DNA of 64,000 bases, from the NCBI GenBank assembly GCA_016215605.1, contig JACRJB010000048.1, forward strand, positions 47,860 to 111,859, read 5' to 3'. Within the stretch, counting starts at the first letter, position 1. The number at the start of each line of letters is the position of its first letter. Both the position numbers and the translations under genes were made by a program. This DNA is from Rhodopseudomonas palustris. GTDB lineage: Bacteria > Pseudomonadota > Alphaproteobacteria > Rhizobiales > Xanthobacteraceae. The notes below the pieces were generated by a model that was not told the origin of the DNA, did not search any database, and saw nothing but the letters and a program-made list of their open reading frames with translations. Positions 46,007 to 55,625 of the stretch are shown here, one piece after another.

Positions 46007-47041
46007 TTACGCCGCCTTCTGCTTGGCGGTGATCAGCTTACGGTTGATCAGCACTTCGGCGATCTGGATCGCGTTCAGCGCCGCGCCCTTGCGCAGATTG
46101 TCCGAGACGCACCACAGCACCAGGCCGTTGTCGACGGTCGGGTCGGTGCGGATGCGGCTGATATAGGTCGCGTCCTCACCGGCGGCTTCATACGGCGTGA
46201 CGTAGCCGCCCGGCTCCTGCTTGTCGATCACCAGACAGCCCGGCGCGCTGCGCAGGATGTTGCGGGCCTCGTCGGCGCTGATCGGGTTCTCGAACTCGAT
46301 ATTGACCGCTTCGGAATGGCCGACGAACACCGGCACCCGCACGCAGGTGGCGGACAGCTTGATGGCGGGATCGAGAATCTTCTTGGTCTCGACCATCATC
46401 TTCCATTCTTCTTTGGTGTAGCCGTCCTCCATGAAGACGTCGATCTCGGGGATCACGTTGAACGCGATCCGCTTCGGGAATTTCTTATTGACCAGTTCGG
46501 AGTTGGTGTAGACGGCCTTGGTCTGCGAGAACAGCTCGTCCATGCCTTCCTTGCCGGCGCCCGACACCGACTGATAGGTCGACACCACCACGCGGGTGAT
46601 CTTGGCGGCATCGTGCAGCGGCTTCAGCGCCACCACGAGCTGCGCGGTCGAGCAGTTCGGATTGGCGATGATGTTCTTCTTGGTGAAGCCGGCGGCGGCC
46701 GCGGCGTTCACCTCGGGCACGATCAGCGGCACGTCCGGATCCATCCGCCACGCGCTCGAATTGTCGATCACGACCGCGCCCTGCGCGCCGATCTTCGGCG
46801 ACCATTCCTTCGACACGCTGCCGCCGGCCGACATCAGGCAGATGTCGATGTCGCTGAAGTCGTAATGTTCCAGCGCTTTGCATTTCAGGGTCTTGTCGCC
46901 GTAGCTGACCTCGACGCCGATCGAGCGGCGCGACGCCAGCGCCACCACCTCGTCCGCCGGGAACTTGCGTTCGTCCAGAATGGCGAGCATTTCGCGCCCG
47001 ACATTACCGGTCGCACCGACTACAGCGACTTTGTAACCCAT
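46007..47041 (-). CDS. asd: Aspartate-semialdehyde dehydrogenase
   Basis: 344 residues. NADP motif VVGATGNVGREMLAIL, active-site Cys in NPNCSTAQLV, and RIAFNVIPEIDVF. Reduces aspartyl phosphate in the lysine/threonine/methionine path. ATG 47041. The 158-bp downstream gap (45849-46006) has a GC hairpin (45931-45954) without a T run. Confidence 0.96.
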   Translation of the reverse strand: MGYKVAVVGATGNVGREMLAILDERKFPADEVVALASRRSIGVEVSYGDKTLKCKALEHYDFSDIDICLMSAGGSVSKEWSPKIGAQGAVVIDNSSAWRMDPDVPLIVPEVNAAAAAGFTKKNIIANPNCSTAQLVVALKPLHDAAKITRVVVSTYQSVSGAGKEGMDELFSQTKAVYTNSELVNKKFPKRIAFNVIPEIDVFMEDGYTKEEWKMMVETKKILDPAIKLSATCVRVPVFVGHSEAVNIEFENPISADEARNILRSAPGCLVIDKQEPGGYVTPYEAAGEDATYISRIRTDPTVDNGLVLWCVSDNLRKGAALNAIQIAEVLINRKLITAKQKAA

Positions 47042-47157
47042 CGTTCACTCTCCGAAGGAATTTGCTCCGCCGCGGCACGCCGCAGCAAGGAGAAGTCAGC
47101 GCTTCTATGCGAGAAACCCCTTAAACACAACGCAATACCTGCCCGAGACAGGCCAGA

Positions 47158-47991
47158 ATGTCCGCGAGAATGCGTCCTCATCCGGCCGTCCCCACGAGGC
47201 CCGCCCAGGCCCGGATTCATCCGGCTTTACGCAGCTTTGCCGACGAGTGCCGCGACGCCGCCATCCGCATGCTCGCTTATGTGGGCGCCCTGGCGTTGAT
47301 CGGGATGGTCGTCTTCTATGCGGCGAATCCGCTGACCGAGGCCGCGATCTCCGCCGCCACCACGCCCGCGGAACGGTCGGACTGGAGCGTGGCGACCCGC
47401 TCGCCGCCGGCTTTCGCCGTCAGCCAGCCCGACAAGGCCGGGCGATCCACCGAATACGAAATTCTCCGGCATCCGGGGGGCGGCCGCAAGGACGTCCTGC
47501 GGTTCGGCGCGGCCGGACAGCCGCCGACCGCCGAGATCGAGATCTATCGCCTCGGCAGCGAGGCGCCGCGCCAGATGCCGCCCGCGGCGGAACTGGCGGC
47601 GCGGATGGACCCCGGCGGAACGGGAGCGACCCAGCATGCCGGGATGATCGACACCAAATTCGGCCCGGTGACGCTGCTCGGCCTCGCTGGCGGCAATAGC
47701 CCGGCCGCCGGCTGCCTCGGCTTCGTCAAGCCGGTCGACCAGGCGGGCTTGCGGATCGCGGGCTGGAGCTGCGCTGGAGACAACGCGCCGCAGCGCCGCG
47801 CCACCATCGCCTGCCTGCTCGACAGCCTGATGCTGCTGTCGGCCGGCAATGACGCGGCGGTGGCCGAGGTTTTCGCCCAGGCGGAGTTGCGCCGCTCCGG
47901 CTGCGGTCCCGAGCGGCTGCCCACGGCATCGACGGATTGGATTTTTTCCGGACGCGACCCGGACCTGCGAGGACGACTGTCGCTCAATTGA
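47158..47991 (+). CDS. Membrane-anchored uncharacterised protein, paralogue 1
   Basis: 277 residues: cytoplasmic 37-residue start, one membrane span (AYVGALALIGMVVFYAA, about 40-58), and an exported domain with paired cysteines (GWSCAGDN, IACLLDSLM, RRSGCG). It aligns with the next gene's product in the C-terminal third (FGPV/FGPI, GW-C, ACLLDSL/ACMLDRL, terminal Cys). Function not known. Confidence 0.7.
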   Translation: MSARMRPHPAVPTRPAQARIHPALRSFADECRDAAIRMLAYVGALALIGMVVFYAANPLTEAAISAATTPAERSDWSVATRSPPAFAVSQPDKAGRSTEYEILRHPGGGRKDVLRFGAAGQPPTAEIEIYRLGSEAPRQMPPAAELAARMDPGGTGATQHAGMIDTKFGPVTLLGLAGGNSPAAGCLGFVKPVDQAGLRIAGWSCAGDNAPQRRATIACLLDSLMLLSAGNDAAVAEVFAQAELRRSGCGPERLPTASTDWIFSGRDPDLRGRLSLN

Positions 47992-47999
47992 GGGGATCG

Positions 48000-48725
48000 A
48001 TGATGAGCAGCCAATTTCGGGGGGCCCTCGGCACAGCCGGCACCGCTTTCCGCTACGCCTTCCTGCTGTCCGGGACGCTGTTCTTCGGCATCGTGGCGCT
48101 GGCGGTGTGGCGGGGCTGGAGCGCGGTGTCGAGCGTCGTGCCGACGGCGTCGGAGCCGGTGCAGATCACCGTTCCCGAGCTGGCACGGCTGAAGCCGAGC
48201 AACAAGGCCTGGAAATCCGGCTTCGGCTGGCAGCAGGAGGTGCAATACGGCCGGATCTACGATCGCGACACCGACTTCCGGCTGCTGGTGACGATGCCGT
48301 CGCAGACCTTGCAGAACCTCTCGTCGGCCTCGTTCACCCAACTGCCCGACATTCGCGAGTTTGCGCGGGCCAGGTACAGCTATCCGCAGACCCACTACGA
48401 TCTCGAGACCCGGTTCGGCCCGATCCGCGCCGCCCAGTTCGAGGCGGACGTCGATGGCCGGATCAAGCTCTGCCTCGGCTATGCCAGCCGGTTCGACAAC
48501 GCCAGCTTCACCTACCGCGGCTGGTTCTGTGAGGCCAACGGCGCCCGCCCCAGCCCCTCGGCGCTGGCCTGCATGCTCGATCGCCTCGTCATCGCCGGCC
48601 GGCTACCCTCCGCCGGCGCCCAGGCATTCATCGACACCATGGCGAAGCGGCCGGGCCGCTGCACGGCGGATCCGGTGTCGCAGACCGTCGACACCAGGCC
48701 GCCGCGGCCGCCGCGCCGGCTGTGA
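48000..48725 (+). CDS. Membrane-anchored uncharacterised protein, paralogue 2
   Basis: 241 residues: membrane span about 18-40 (YAFLLSGTLFFGIVALAVW), then a periplasmic domain with ETRFGPIRAAQFEAD, KLCLGYAS, YRGWFCEANG and LACMLDRL, and a Pro/Arg-rich tail. It begins 9 bp after paralogue 1 with AGGGG upstream, so the two are one operon. ATG 48000 or the adjacent ATG 48003. Confidence 0.72.
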   Translation: MMSSQFRGALGTAGTAFRYAFLLSGTLFFGIVALAVWRGWSAVSSVVPTASEPVQITVPELARLKPSNKAWKSGFGWQQEVQYGRIYDRDTDFRLLVTMPSQTLQNLSSASFTQLPDIREFARARYSYPQTHYDLETRFGPIRAAQFEADVDGRIKLCLGYASRFDNASFTYRGWFCEANGARPSPSALACMLDRLVIAGRLPSAGAQAFIDTMAKRPGRCTADPVSQTVDTRPPRPPRRL

Positions 48726-48900
48726 TCACCGATCGGCGAATCGCCGGCCGGGCGACCCAACTGGCTGTCTGGATGCAACATTTTTGCGGACGCCGGATTG
48801 AAGGATTGTCGCCGGGTGTGGCTCGTTTGACCTTGTGGCGCAGCCACCGAGACGGCTACAAAGAGACGAAATTCGCAATGCGCCTGCCGATGAGGACCCG

Positions 48901-49293
48901 ATGACCTTGAAATTCCCTGCCGCCAAGACCTGCGCGAAGACGTTTGCGGCGTTGCTCGCGACGGTGGCCGTGGTCGCGATCGGCGTCGAATCAGCGGATG
49001 CGCAGCAGCCGTCCAAGAAGCGCGTCTACCAGACCCGGGATCAGGTCCGTTACGGCGCCCGCGGCCCGAACGTGTCGTATCAGGCCGGCCCGCGCACCCG
49101 CGTCTACGTCACCAAGCGGTCCTGGCTCGATGCCGGCACCGAAGTGCTGCCGGGCGACCGCAAGTTCTCCGACTACGCCTTCCCGCCGGGCTATTCGTTC
49201 GCCCGCGAGAACGGCCAGCGCACGCTCGACCGCGCCCCGCTCAATCCGCCGTCCGACCTCGGCGGCTACCCGGAGCGCTTCCCGCTGTACTGA
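48901..49293 (+). CDS. Small exported protein, uncharacterised
   Basis: 130 residues. Signal peptide (FAALLATVAVVAIGVESADA, cleavage near 35). Mature part: TRDQVRYGARG, YVTKRSWLDAGTEVLPGDRK and YAFPPGYSF, typical of small exported proteins in Bradyrhizobiaceae. Own terminator follows. Function unknown. Confidence 0.77.
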   Translation: MTLKFPAAKTCAKTFAALLATVAVVAIGVESADAQQPSKKRVYQTRDQVRYGARGPNVSYQAGPRTRVYVTKRSWLDAGTEVLPGDRKFSDYAFPPGYSFARENGQRTLDRAPLNPPSDLGGYPERFPLY

Positions 49294-49316
49294 GCGGCGC
49301 ACACATCCAGATCCGA

Positions 49317-49347
49317 AAATGCCCGGCTTGGCCGGGCATTTTTGTTT
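49317..49347 (+). terminator. Rho-independent terminator
   Basis: AAAATGCCCGGC / GCCGGGCATTTT plus TGTTT, 24 bases after the preceding stop. Confidence 0.9.
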
Positions 49348-49362
49348 GGGTTCTGATCCACC

Positions 49363-49437
49363 CGTCACCGCCGGACTTGATCCGGCGGTCCATCGCCCAT
49401 CGCAAGATGGATTCGCGGGTCAAGCCCGCGAATGACG
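49363..49437. repeat. Dispersed intergenic palindrome, family A
   Basis: CGTCACCGCCGGACTTGATC / GGTCAAGCCCGCGAATGACG; between convergent leuB and the secreted protein. Confidence 0.85.
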
Positions 49438-49469
49438 TCGGAGAGTTTGCGACGCGCTCACCCCGTCGC

Positions 49470-50582
49470 TTACCCGTGCAGCGCCTGCAGCTCCTGCACG
49501 ATGGCTTCGCCCATCTGGCTGGTCGACACCACGGTCGAGCCTTCGCTCTTGATGTCGGCAGTGCGCAGGCCCCGGGCGAGCACGGCGGCGATCGATTCGT
49601 CGAGCTTGTCGGCGAGTTCGCCCATGTCGAGCGAATAGCGCAGCGCCATGCCGAACGAGGCCAGCATCGCCACCGGATTGGCCATGCCCTTGCCGGCGAT
49701 GTCGGGCGCCGAGCCGTGCACCGGCTCGTACATCGCCTTGCGCTTGCCGGTCTTGGCGTCGACTTCGCCGAGCGAGGCCGACGGCAGCATGCCGAGCGAG
49801 CCGGTCAGCATCGCGGCGATGTCGCTGAGCATGTCGCCGAACAGATTGTCGGTGACGATGACGTCGAACTGCTTCGGCCACTTGACGAGGTTCATGCCGC
49901 CGGAATCGGCGAGCTGGTGCTCGAGCTGGACGTCCTTGTATTCGCGCTGGTGCACCTGGGTGATCACCTCGTTCCAGAGCACGCCCGTCTTCATGACGTT
50001 GCGCTTCTCCATCGAGGTGACCTTGTTGCGGCGCTTGCGGGCGAGGTCGAACGCCACCCGGCCGATCCGCTCGATCTCGTAGGTGTCGTACACCTGGGTA
50101 TCGATCGCACGCTTCTGGCCGTTGCCGAGATCGGTGATGGTCTTCGGCTCGCCGAAATACACGCCGCCGGTCAGCTCGCGGACGATCATGATGTCGAGGC
50201 CTTCGACCACCTCGGGCTTGAGGCTGGAGGCCTCCGCGAGCGCCGGGTAGCACACCGCCGGGCGGAGATTGGCGAACAGCGCCAGATCCTTGCGCAGCCG
50301 CAGCAGGCCGGCCTCGGGCCGCGCGTCGTACGGCACCGCGTCCCATTTCGGGCCGCCGACCGCGCCGAAGATCACGGCGTCGGACGCCATCGCCTTCGCC
50401 ATCGTGGCGTCGGTGATCGCGACCTTGTCGGCGTCGTAGGCGGCGCCGCCGACCAGCCCGTGCTCGGTCTCGAAGCTGGCGATGCCGGCCTTGTTGAGCC
50501 AGTCGATCAGCCGCGACACCTCGGCCATCACTTCGGTGCCGATGCCGTCGCCGGGGAGCAGGAGCAGTTTATGCGTCGCCAT
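49470..50582 (-). CDS. leuB: 3-isopropylmalate dehydrogenase
   Basis: 370 residues: [16 protein letters not shown] at the start, AVGGPKWD, and the metal/substrate motif [19 protein letters not shown], then [18 protein letters not shown]. Oxidises and decarboxylates 3-isopropylmalate. ATG 50582. Lies far from leuC/leuD. Confidence 0.97.
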   Translation of the reverse strand: MATHKLLLLPGDGIGTEVMAEVSRLIDWLNKAGIASFETEHGLVGGAAYDADKVAITDATMAKAMASDAVIFGAVGGPKWDAVPYDARPEAGLLRLRKDLALFANLRPAVCYPALAEASSLKPEVVEGLDIMIVRELTGGVYFGEPKTITDLGNGQKRAIDTQVYDTYEIERIGRVAFDLARKRRNKVTSMEKRNVMKTGVLWNEVITQVHQREYKDVQLEHQLADSGGMNLVKWPKQFDVIVTDNLFGDMLSDIAAMLTGSLGMLPSASLGEVDAKTGKRKAMYEPVHGSAPDIAGKGMANPVAMLASFGMALRYSLDMGELADKLDESIAAVLARGLRTADIKSEGSTVVSTSQMGEAIVQELQALHG

Positions 50583-50604
50583 GTGGATCTCGCTTGAGTG
50601 AAGG

Positions 50605-50681
50605 CGTCATGCCCGGGCTTGACCCGGGCATCCATCTTCTTTCGGAAGACGCTGGATTGCCGGGTCAAGCCCGGCAATGAC
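50605..50681. repeat. Dispersed intergenic palindrome, family A
   Basis: CGTCATGCCCGGGCTTGACC / GGTCAAGCCCGGCAATGACG; 77 bp, almost the same as the copy at 61496. Confidence 0.88.
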
Positions 50682-50799
50682 GGCCTGGAAAATTGGGCCG
50701 AGTGCTAAAGCGCTGTTGCCACCTTGGCAAGACAGTGTTGCGGGGCGGCCGGTTGCCCTATCGGCGAACTCCCTGCCACAATGGCGGCGGGAGAAACGC

Positions 50800-51993
50800 T
50801 TGACCCTGCTCGACCGCACCGAGGCGCCGCCCGTTCATCCGGCGCGCCTGATTCTGATCCTGTCGCTCGCGCCGACCGTGGGGCTGGGAATTGGCCGTTT
50901 CGCCTATTCGCTGCTGCTGCCGGACATGCGCGACAGCCTGCAATGGTCGTATTCGGCCGCCGGGTTCATGAATACCGTCAACGCCGCAGGCTATCTGGTC
51001 GGCGCGCTCGTCACCTCGGGGCTGGTCCGTCGCTATGGCCTCTCCGCGATCGTCCGCGTCGGGACGCTGGCCTGTGTGCTGTCGCTGGCGCTGTGCGCGC
51101 TGTCGGGCAATTTCATCCTGCTGTCGGCGGCCCGCTTGATCGCCGGGATCGGCGCGGCGCTGGCCTTCGTCGCCGGCGGCGCGCTCGCGACCACGATCGC
51201 GCAGACGCAGCCGGCGCGCTCGGCGTTCCTGCTCAGCCTGTTCTATGCGGGGCCCGGGATCGGCATCCTGTCATCGGGGCTGATCACGCCGTTTCTGCTG
51301 CAGGCGGCCGGCCCAGGTTCGTGGTGGATCGGCTGGCTGGTGATGGCCGCGCTGTCGGCCGCGATGACGCTGCCGCTGCTGCTCGCCCCGCTCGACAGCC
51401 ACGGCAGCATGAGCGGCGGCACGGCGACGCGATTCACGATCCGGCCGGTGCTGATCTATCTGGTCGGCTATTTCATGTTCGGCGCCGGTTACATCGCCTA
51501 CATGACATTCATGATCGCCTATGTGCGCGACGCCGGTGGCGGCGCGGCGGCGCAGAGCGCGTTCTGGTGCCTGATCGGGTGCAGCGCATTCGTCACGCCA
51601 TGGGTGTGGCGACGGGTGATGGCGCTCGACCGCGGCGGGGTGTCGACCACGATCATTCTCGGCGTCAATGCGATCGGCGCGGCGCTGCCGCTGTTCGGAC
51701 TGTCGGCGCCGATGCTGGCGATCTCGGCGCTGGTGTTCGGTGTCTCGTTCTTCGCGGTGGTTGCCTCGACCACCGCCTTCGTCCGCTTCAACTATGCGCA
51801 GGCGGCCTGGCCGGGCGCGATCGCCGCGATGACGATCGCATTCGGCATCGGCCAGACCCTCGGCCCGCTGGTGGTCGGCGCGATCACCGACGCGATCGGC
51901 AGCCTGTCCTCGGGGCTCGCCATCTCGGCCGCGACGCTGGCGTTCGGCGCACTGCTCTCGGCATTCCAGCGGCCGTTACGGCGCGGGGATTGA
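50800..51993 (+). CDS. MFS transporter, YbfB/YjiJ type
   Basis: 397 residues from TTG 50800, twelve membrane segments: LSLAPTVGLGIGRFAYSLLLPDM is the family signature. GGGAG precedes the TTG; a longer frame runs upstream without a membrane pattern. Substrate unknown. Confidence 0.8.
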   Translation: MTLLDRTEAPPVHPARLILILSLAPTVGLGIGRFAYSLLLPDMRDSLQWSYSAAGFMNTVNAAGYLVGALVTSGLVRRYGLSAIVRVGTLACVLSLALCALSGNFILLSAARLIAGIGAALAFVAGGALATTIAQTQPARSAFLLSLFYAGPGIGILSSGLITPFLLQAAGPGSWWIGWLVMAALSAAMTLPLLLAPLDSHGSMSGGTATRFTIRPVLIYLVGYFMFGAGYIAYMTFMIAYVRDAGGGAAAQSAFWCLIGCSAFVTPWVWRRVMALDRGGVSTTIILGVNAIGAALPLFGLSAPMLAISALVFGVSFFAVVASTTAFVRFNYAQAAWPGAIAAMTIAFGIGQTLGPLVVGAITDAIGSLSSGLAISAATLAFGALLSAFQRPLRRGD

Positions 51994-52006
51994 TCCGATC
52001 CACGGC

Positions 52007-52130
52007 CGTCATTCCGGGGCGCTCGCGCAGCGGGCGAACCCGGAATCTCGACGTTCGGGGCACGCGGCGAACTCGCAGAACAGCGCTGGATTCCGGGTTC
52101 ACGCGCTGCGCGCGTGCCCCGGAATGACGG
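52007..52130. repeat. Dispersed intergenic palindrome, family C
   Basis: CGTCATTCCGGGGCGCTCGC / GCGTGCCCCGGAATGACGG with inner GAACCCGGAATCTC / GATTCCGGGTTC; 124 bp. Confidence 0.85.
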
Positions 52131-52145
52131 GGTTGGGGAAAGGGA

Positions 52146-52925
52146 TCAGCTCCCGCTGAACGAATTGTAGCCCTGGTCTTCCCAATAGCCGCCCTTGTAG
52201 TCGTTGGTGACTTCCATCGCGACGACGTATTTGGGATTCTTGAAGCCGAGCTTGGTCGGAATCCGGATCTTCATCGGATAGCCGTAGGCGCGCGGCAGCA
52301 CCTGGCCGTCGTATTTCAGCGTCATCTGGGTCTGCGGGTGCAGCGCCGTCGGCATGTCGATCGGCGACGTGTAGTCGTCGGCGCAGCGGAACCAGACGTA
52401 CTTCGCCTTGGTGTCGGCGCCGACCAGCTTGAGGAAGTCGCTCAGCCGCACGCCGCTCCACGAGCCGATCGCGCTCCAGCCCTCGACGCAAATGTGCCGG
52501 GTGATCTGCTTCACCTCGGGAAGCTGGCCGAGCTCCTCGACCGTCCAGCTCTTTTTGTTGTCGACCAGACCGGTGACCTCGAGCTTCCACTCCTTGCCGT
52601 CGATGTCGGGCGCCTCGTCGAGCGAGTAATAGGCGTTGAACGGAAACGGCCGGGTGATGTCCTTCTCGCTGTAGGTCGGCGCCAGCGTGTTGGGATTGAA
52701 GATCGCCGCCTGCACCGAATCGTTGAACTTCGACACTTTGGCGAGCAGGCTCTCGGCCGAGGCGCCGTCGATGACGTCGCAGCCGGTCAGCAGCGTCAGC
52801 GCGCCGAGGCTGGCGCCGCCGGTGAGGAAGCGCCGGCGCGTCACGTCCGGCATCAGCGCCGCCGCGTCCTTGACCAGCAGCTTCTTGTCGACGCCGGGGA
52901 TCAGCAGGGATTTGATACGCAGCAT
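52146..52925 (-). CDS. YedY/MsrP-like molybdopterin oxidoreductase
   Basis: 259 residues. Twin-arginine signal VTRRRFLTGGASLGALTLLTGC that also ends in a lipobox-like Cys; the sulfite-oxidase fold has RHICVEGWSAIGSWSGV with the Mo-ligand Cys. Likely reduces or oxidises a sulfoxide- or sulfite-like compound. Cytochrome b gene directly upstream (2 bp gap) supplies electrons. Confidence 0.87.
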   Translation of the reverse strand: MLRIKSLLIPGVDKKLLVKDAAALMPDVTRRRFLTGGASLGALTLLTGCDVIDGASAESLLAKVSKFNDSVQAAIFNPNTLAPTYSEKDITRPFPFNAYYSLDEAPDIDGKEWKLEVTGLVDNKKSWTVEELGQLPEVKQITRHICVEGWSAIGSWSGVRLSDFLKLVGADTKAKYVWFRCADDYTSPIDMPTALHPQTQMTLKYDGQVLPRAYGYPMKIRIPTKLGFKNPKYVVAMEVTNDYKGGYWEDQGYNSFSGS

Positions 52926-52927
52926 TG

Positions 52928-53572
52928 TTATCTCCCGATGATCATCGCGCGCAGGCTCTTCGGCACCAGCACCGCGAGCGCGATATGAACGACCAGGAAC
53001 GCCACGATCGCCGCCATCGCGAAGAAGTGCACGTAGCGCGCGATGTCGTAGCCGCCGAACAGCGCCGTGAGCACCTGAAACTGCACCGGCTTCCAGATCG
53101 ACAAACCGGACAGCACCACGACGATGCCGACCACGATGATGCCGGCGTAGAGCAGTCTCTGGACAAAATTGTAGGTGGTGAGATCGCTGTGCGACAATTT
53201 GAAGGTCGCCGCCTTGACGAGATCCGAGGCGACGCCGCTCGGCGTGATCGGCAGCAGCTTGCGGCGGAAACGGCCGGTGGCGAGACCGACGACGAGATAC
53301 AGCAGGCCGTTCAGCATCAGCACCCACATCGCCGCAAAGTGCCACAGCAGGCCACCGCCGAGCCATCCACCCAGCGTGATGCTGCGCGAAAACTGGAAAT
53401 CGAACAACGGCGAGGCGTTGTAGATCTGCCAGCCGGACATGATCATCACGATCATCGCCGCGGCGTTGATCCAGTGCATGATCCGCACCCAGGCGGGCTG
53501 GATCACTTTGCCCGTCGTGTCGGCGCCGGCTGCTCCGGCGCTGACCTGTTCGCTGATCGTCGTGCTCGACAT
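52928..53572 (-). CDS. Cytochrome b561-type membrane subunit
   Basis: 214 residues, four membrane segments. Heme His residues in RIMHWINAAAMIVMIMSGW, WHFAAMWVL, YVHFFAMAAI and FLVVHIALAVL. Co-transcribed with the YedY-like gene. Confidence 0.87.
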   Translation of the reverse strand: MSSTTISEQVSAGAAGADTTGKVIQPAWVRIMHWINAAAMIVMIMSGWQIYNASPLFDFQFSRSITLGGWLGGGLLWHFAAMWVLMLNGLLYLVVGLATGRFRRKLLPITPSGVASDLVKAATFKLSHSDLTTYNFVQRLLYAGIIVVGIVVVLSGLSIWKPVQFQVLTALFGGYDIARYVHFFAMAAIVAFLVVHIALAVLVPKSLRAMIIGR

Positions 53573-53791
53573 CGGGGATTTCCTGAAGCGGTTCGTCCTG
53601 AAAGCGGTTGCCTTCGAGTCTACGGACCATAACCCCGCGGCGTTACGGCTGCTTCCCGTTCACTGCCAGATCGGAGCAGCGATCCCGATCACGAAAACGC
53701 GAGCCGGTTGCCCGGCCCGCGCTTCGCGCAGCGACGTCGTCGCCGCCTGATCCGCCGCCCTGGGGGACGTTGAAAGCGGCGGAAGCAGTCG

Positions 53792-54373
53792 TTACGAGGG
53801 CATCAGGACCGTATCGACGACGTGGATCACGCCGTTCGACTGGTTGACGTTCGGGATCGTCACGGTCGAGCTGCCGCCCTTGGTGTCGACCAGCATCACC
53901 TGATCGCCCATCCGCTTCACGGTCAGCACTTCGCCTTCGACGGTGGTCAGCTTCTTGCCGTCGGTGAGATCGGCGGCGGCGAGCTTGCCGGGGACCACGT
54001 GATAGGTGAGGATCTTGGTGAGCTGCTTCTTGTTCTCCGGCTTCACCAGCGTGTCGACGGTGCCGGCCGGCAGCTTGCCGAACGCCGCATTGGTCGGCGC
54101 GAACACCGTGAACGGGCCCTTGCCTTCCAGCGTCTTGACCAGGCCGGCGGCCTTCACGGCGGCGACCAGCGTGGTGTGATCCTTGGAGTTGACGGCGTTC
54201 TCGACGATGTTCTTCGACGGATACATCGGCGCGCCGCCGACCATCACGGTGTCGCCGCTCATCTCGCTCTTCATCATCTTCTTGGATTCGGCGTTGGCCG
54301 GCGCGGTCACGGTGGCGGTGAAGGCCAGCGCGCTCAGCGCGGCGGCGGACAGATAGGCAATTCGCTTCGACAT
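53792..54373 (-). CDS. Exported fasciclin-domain protein
   Basis: 193 residues: signal peptide (AALSALAFTATVTAPANAE), then one FAS1 domain with GPFTVFAPTNAAFGKLP, LTYHVVPGKL and NGVIHVVDTVLMP. FAS1 proteins mediate adhesion. Start ATG 54373. Confidence 0.92.
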   Translation of the reverse strand: MSKRIAYLSAAALSALAFTATVTAPANAESKKMMKSEMSGDTVMVGGAPMYPSKNIVENAVNSKDHTTLVAAVKAAGLVKTLEGKGPFTVFAPTNAAFGKLPAGTVDTLVKPENKKQLTKILTYHVVPGKLAAADLTDGKKLTTVEGEVLTVKRMGDQVMLVDTKGGSSTVTIPNVNQSNGVIHVVDTVLMPS

Positions 54374-54616
54374 GTTTCGTCTCCCGATTCGGTTGAACCC
54401 GCGGCCAAGCACGCGGGCGAGGTTTCGTAACGACGGCGCATGGGGGGCTGAAGGGCTCCGTCGTTGCAGCGAGCTACGGGAGGTTCTGGGGGCAGTTTCA
54501 GACAATCTTTTTTGTCGCATCATGAAACTAATCGCGACGATCGACGTTTGCGCGCGCCGCGCGAGGGATGTCGTCGGGCTTGCTCATAAAGTGGCGAAAG
54601 GTCGCAACCGCCGTTT

Positions 54617-54659
54617 CCCTCACCCCAACCCTCTCCCGCAAGCGGGAGAGGGGGCGCGC
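54617..54659. repeat. Dispersed hairpin repeat, family D (copy 1)
   Basis: CCTCACCCCAACCCTCTCCC-GCAAGC-GGGAGAGGG. The remainder of the 414-bp gap 54374-54787 shows only this and copy 2. Confidence 0.75.
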
Positions 54660-54753
54660 TGATCGAGTTGCGGACGATGGAGATGAACTCCGGCTCTTGT
54701 TACTTCATTGATAGTCGAAATTGAAAATCCAAGCCTCCTCAACCGCCGCCGAA

Positions 54754-54780
54754 CTCCCTCTCCCGCAAGCGGGAGAGGGA
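54754..54780. repeat. Dispersed hairpin repeat, family D (copy 2)
   Basis: TCCCTCTCCC-GCAAGC-GGGAGAGGGA, perfect 10-bp arms plus loop; directly after the SDR stop (minus-strand gene), where it may end transcription. Confidence 0.75.
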
Positions 54781-54787
54781 GCCCAAC

Positions 54788-55537
54788 TCACAACCCGCCG
54801 ACGAACGACCGATTCCAGGTCGGACTGATCAGGATCTCGTTGACGCAGACGTGCTTCGGCATCGACGCCACGAAGGCGATGGTGCGACCGAGATCGTCGG
54901 GCTGCAGCATCCGCGCCTGATCCTCGGCGCTCGGCACCACCGGACGCATCTTCAAGATCGGGGTGGCGACCTCGGCCGGCATCAGGCAGCAGGCGCGCAG
55001 GCCGTGGACGCATTCGTCCATGTTGAACGAATGCGTCAGCGCCAGCACCGCGTGTTTGGTGGTGGTGTAGGCCGGGCCCGGCATTTTCGAAACGTGACGC
55101 CCGGCCCAGGACGACACGTTGATGATGCAGCCGTCCTTCTGGGCGCGCATCGCCGGCAGCACCGCGCGCATGCAATACAACACGCCGTTGAGGTTGATCT
55201 CGACGAGCTTGTTCCAGCCGTCGAGCTCCATGTCGGCCCATGAGCGTTTCGGCACATTGATGCCGGCGGAATTGACCAGACAGTCGATCCGGCCATGCGT
55301 GGCGAGAATCCGGTCGGCGGCGGCCGTCACCGCAGCGGAGTCGCTGACGTCGAGGGCGAGCGCTTCGGCCGCACCGCCTTTGGCGATGATCCCCGCGGTC
55401 ACGGCGTCGAGCGCGTCCTGCCGCCGCCCCGACACCACCACGGTAAAGCCATCGGCTGCGAGCGCTTCGGCGCCGGCCGCGCCGATGCCGCTGCCCCCGC
55501 CGGTGATCCAGGCCACGCGTTTCCCGCTATTCGTCAT
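54788..55537 (-). CDS. Short-chain dehydrogenase/reductase
   Basis: 249 residues. Rossmann motif TGGGSGIGAAGAEAL, NSAGINVP, INVSSWAGRH (Ser), and YTTTKHA (Tyr-xxx-Lys) are seen. Substrate unknown. ATG 55537; divergent from matB by 88 bp. Confidence 0.9.
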   Translation of the reverse strand: MTNSGKRVAWITGGGSGIGAAGAEALAADGFTVVVSGRRQDALDAVTAGIIAKGGAAEALALDVSDSAAVTAAADRILATHGRIDCLVNSAGINVPKRSWADMELDGWNKLVEINLNGVLYCMRAVLPAMRAQKDGCIINVSSWAGRHVSKMPGPAYTTTKHAVLALTHSFNMDECVHGLRACCLMPAEVATPILKMRPVVPSAEDQARMLQPDDLGRTIAFVASMPKHVCVNEILISPTWNRSFVGGL

Positions 55538-55625
55538 GCAAACTGTCTCCGTTGCTTTGTTGCGGGCGTTCTTGCTATGCAATCGCCCTTCCCGAATGAT
55601 GCATGAACGCGCACGGAACACCATC

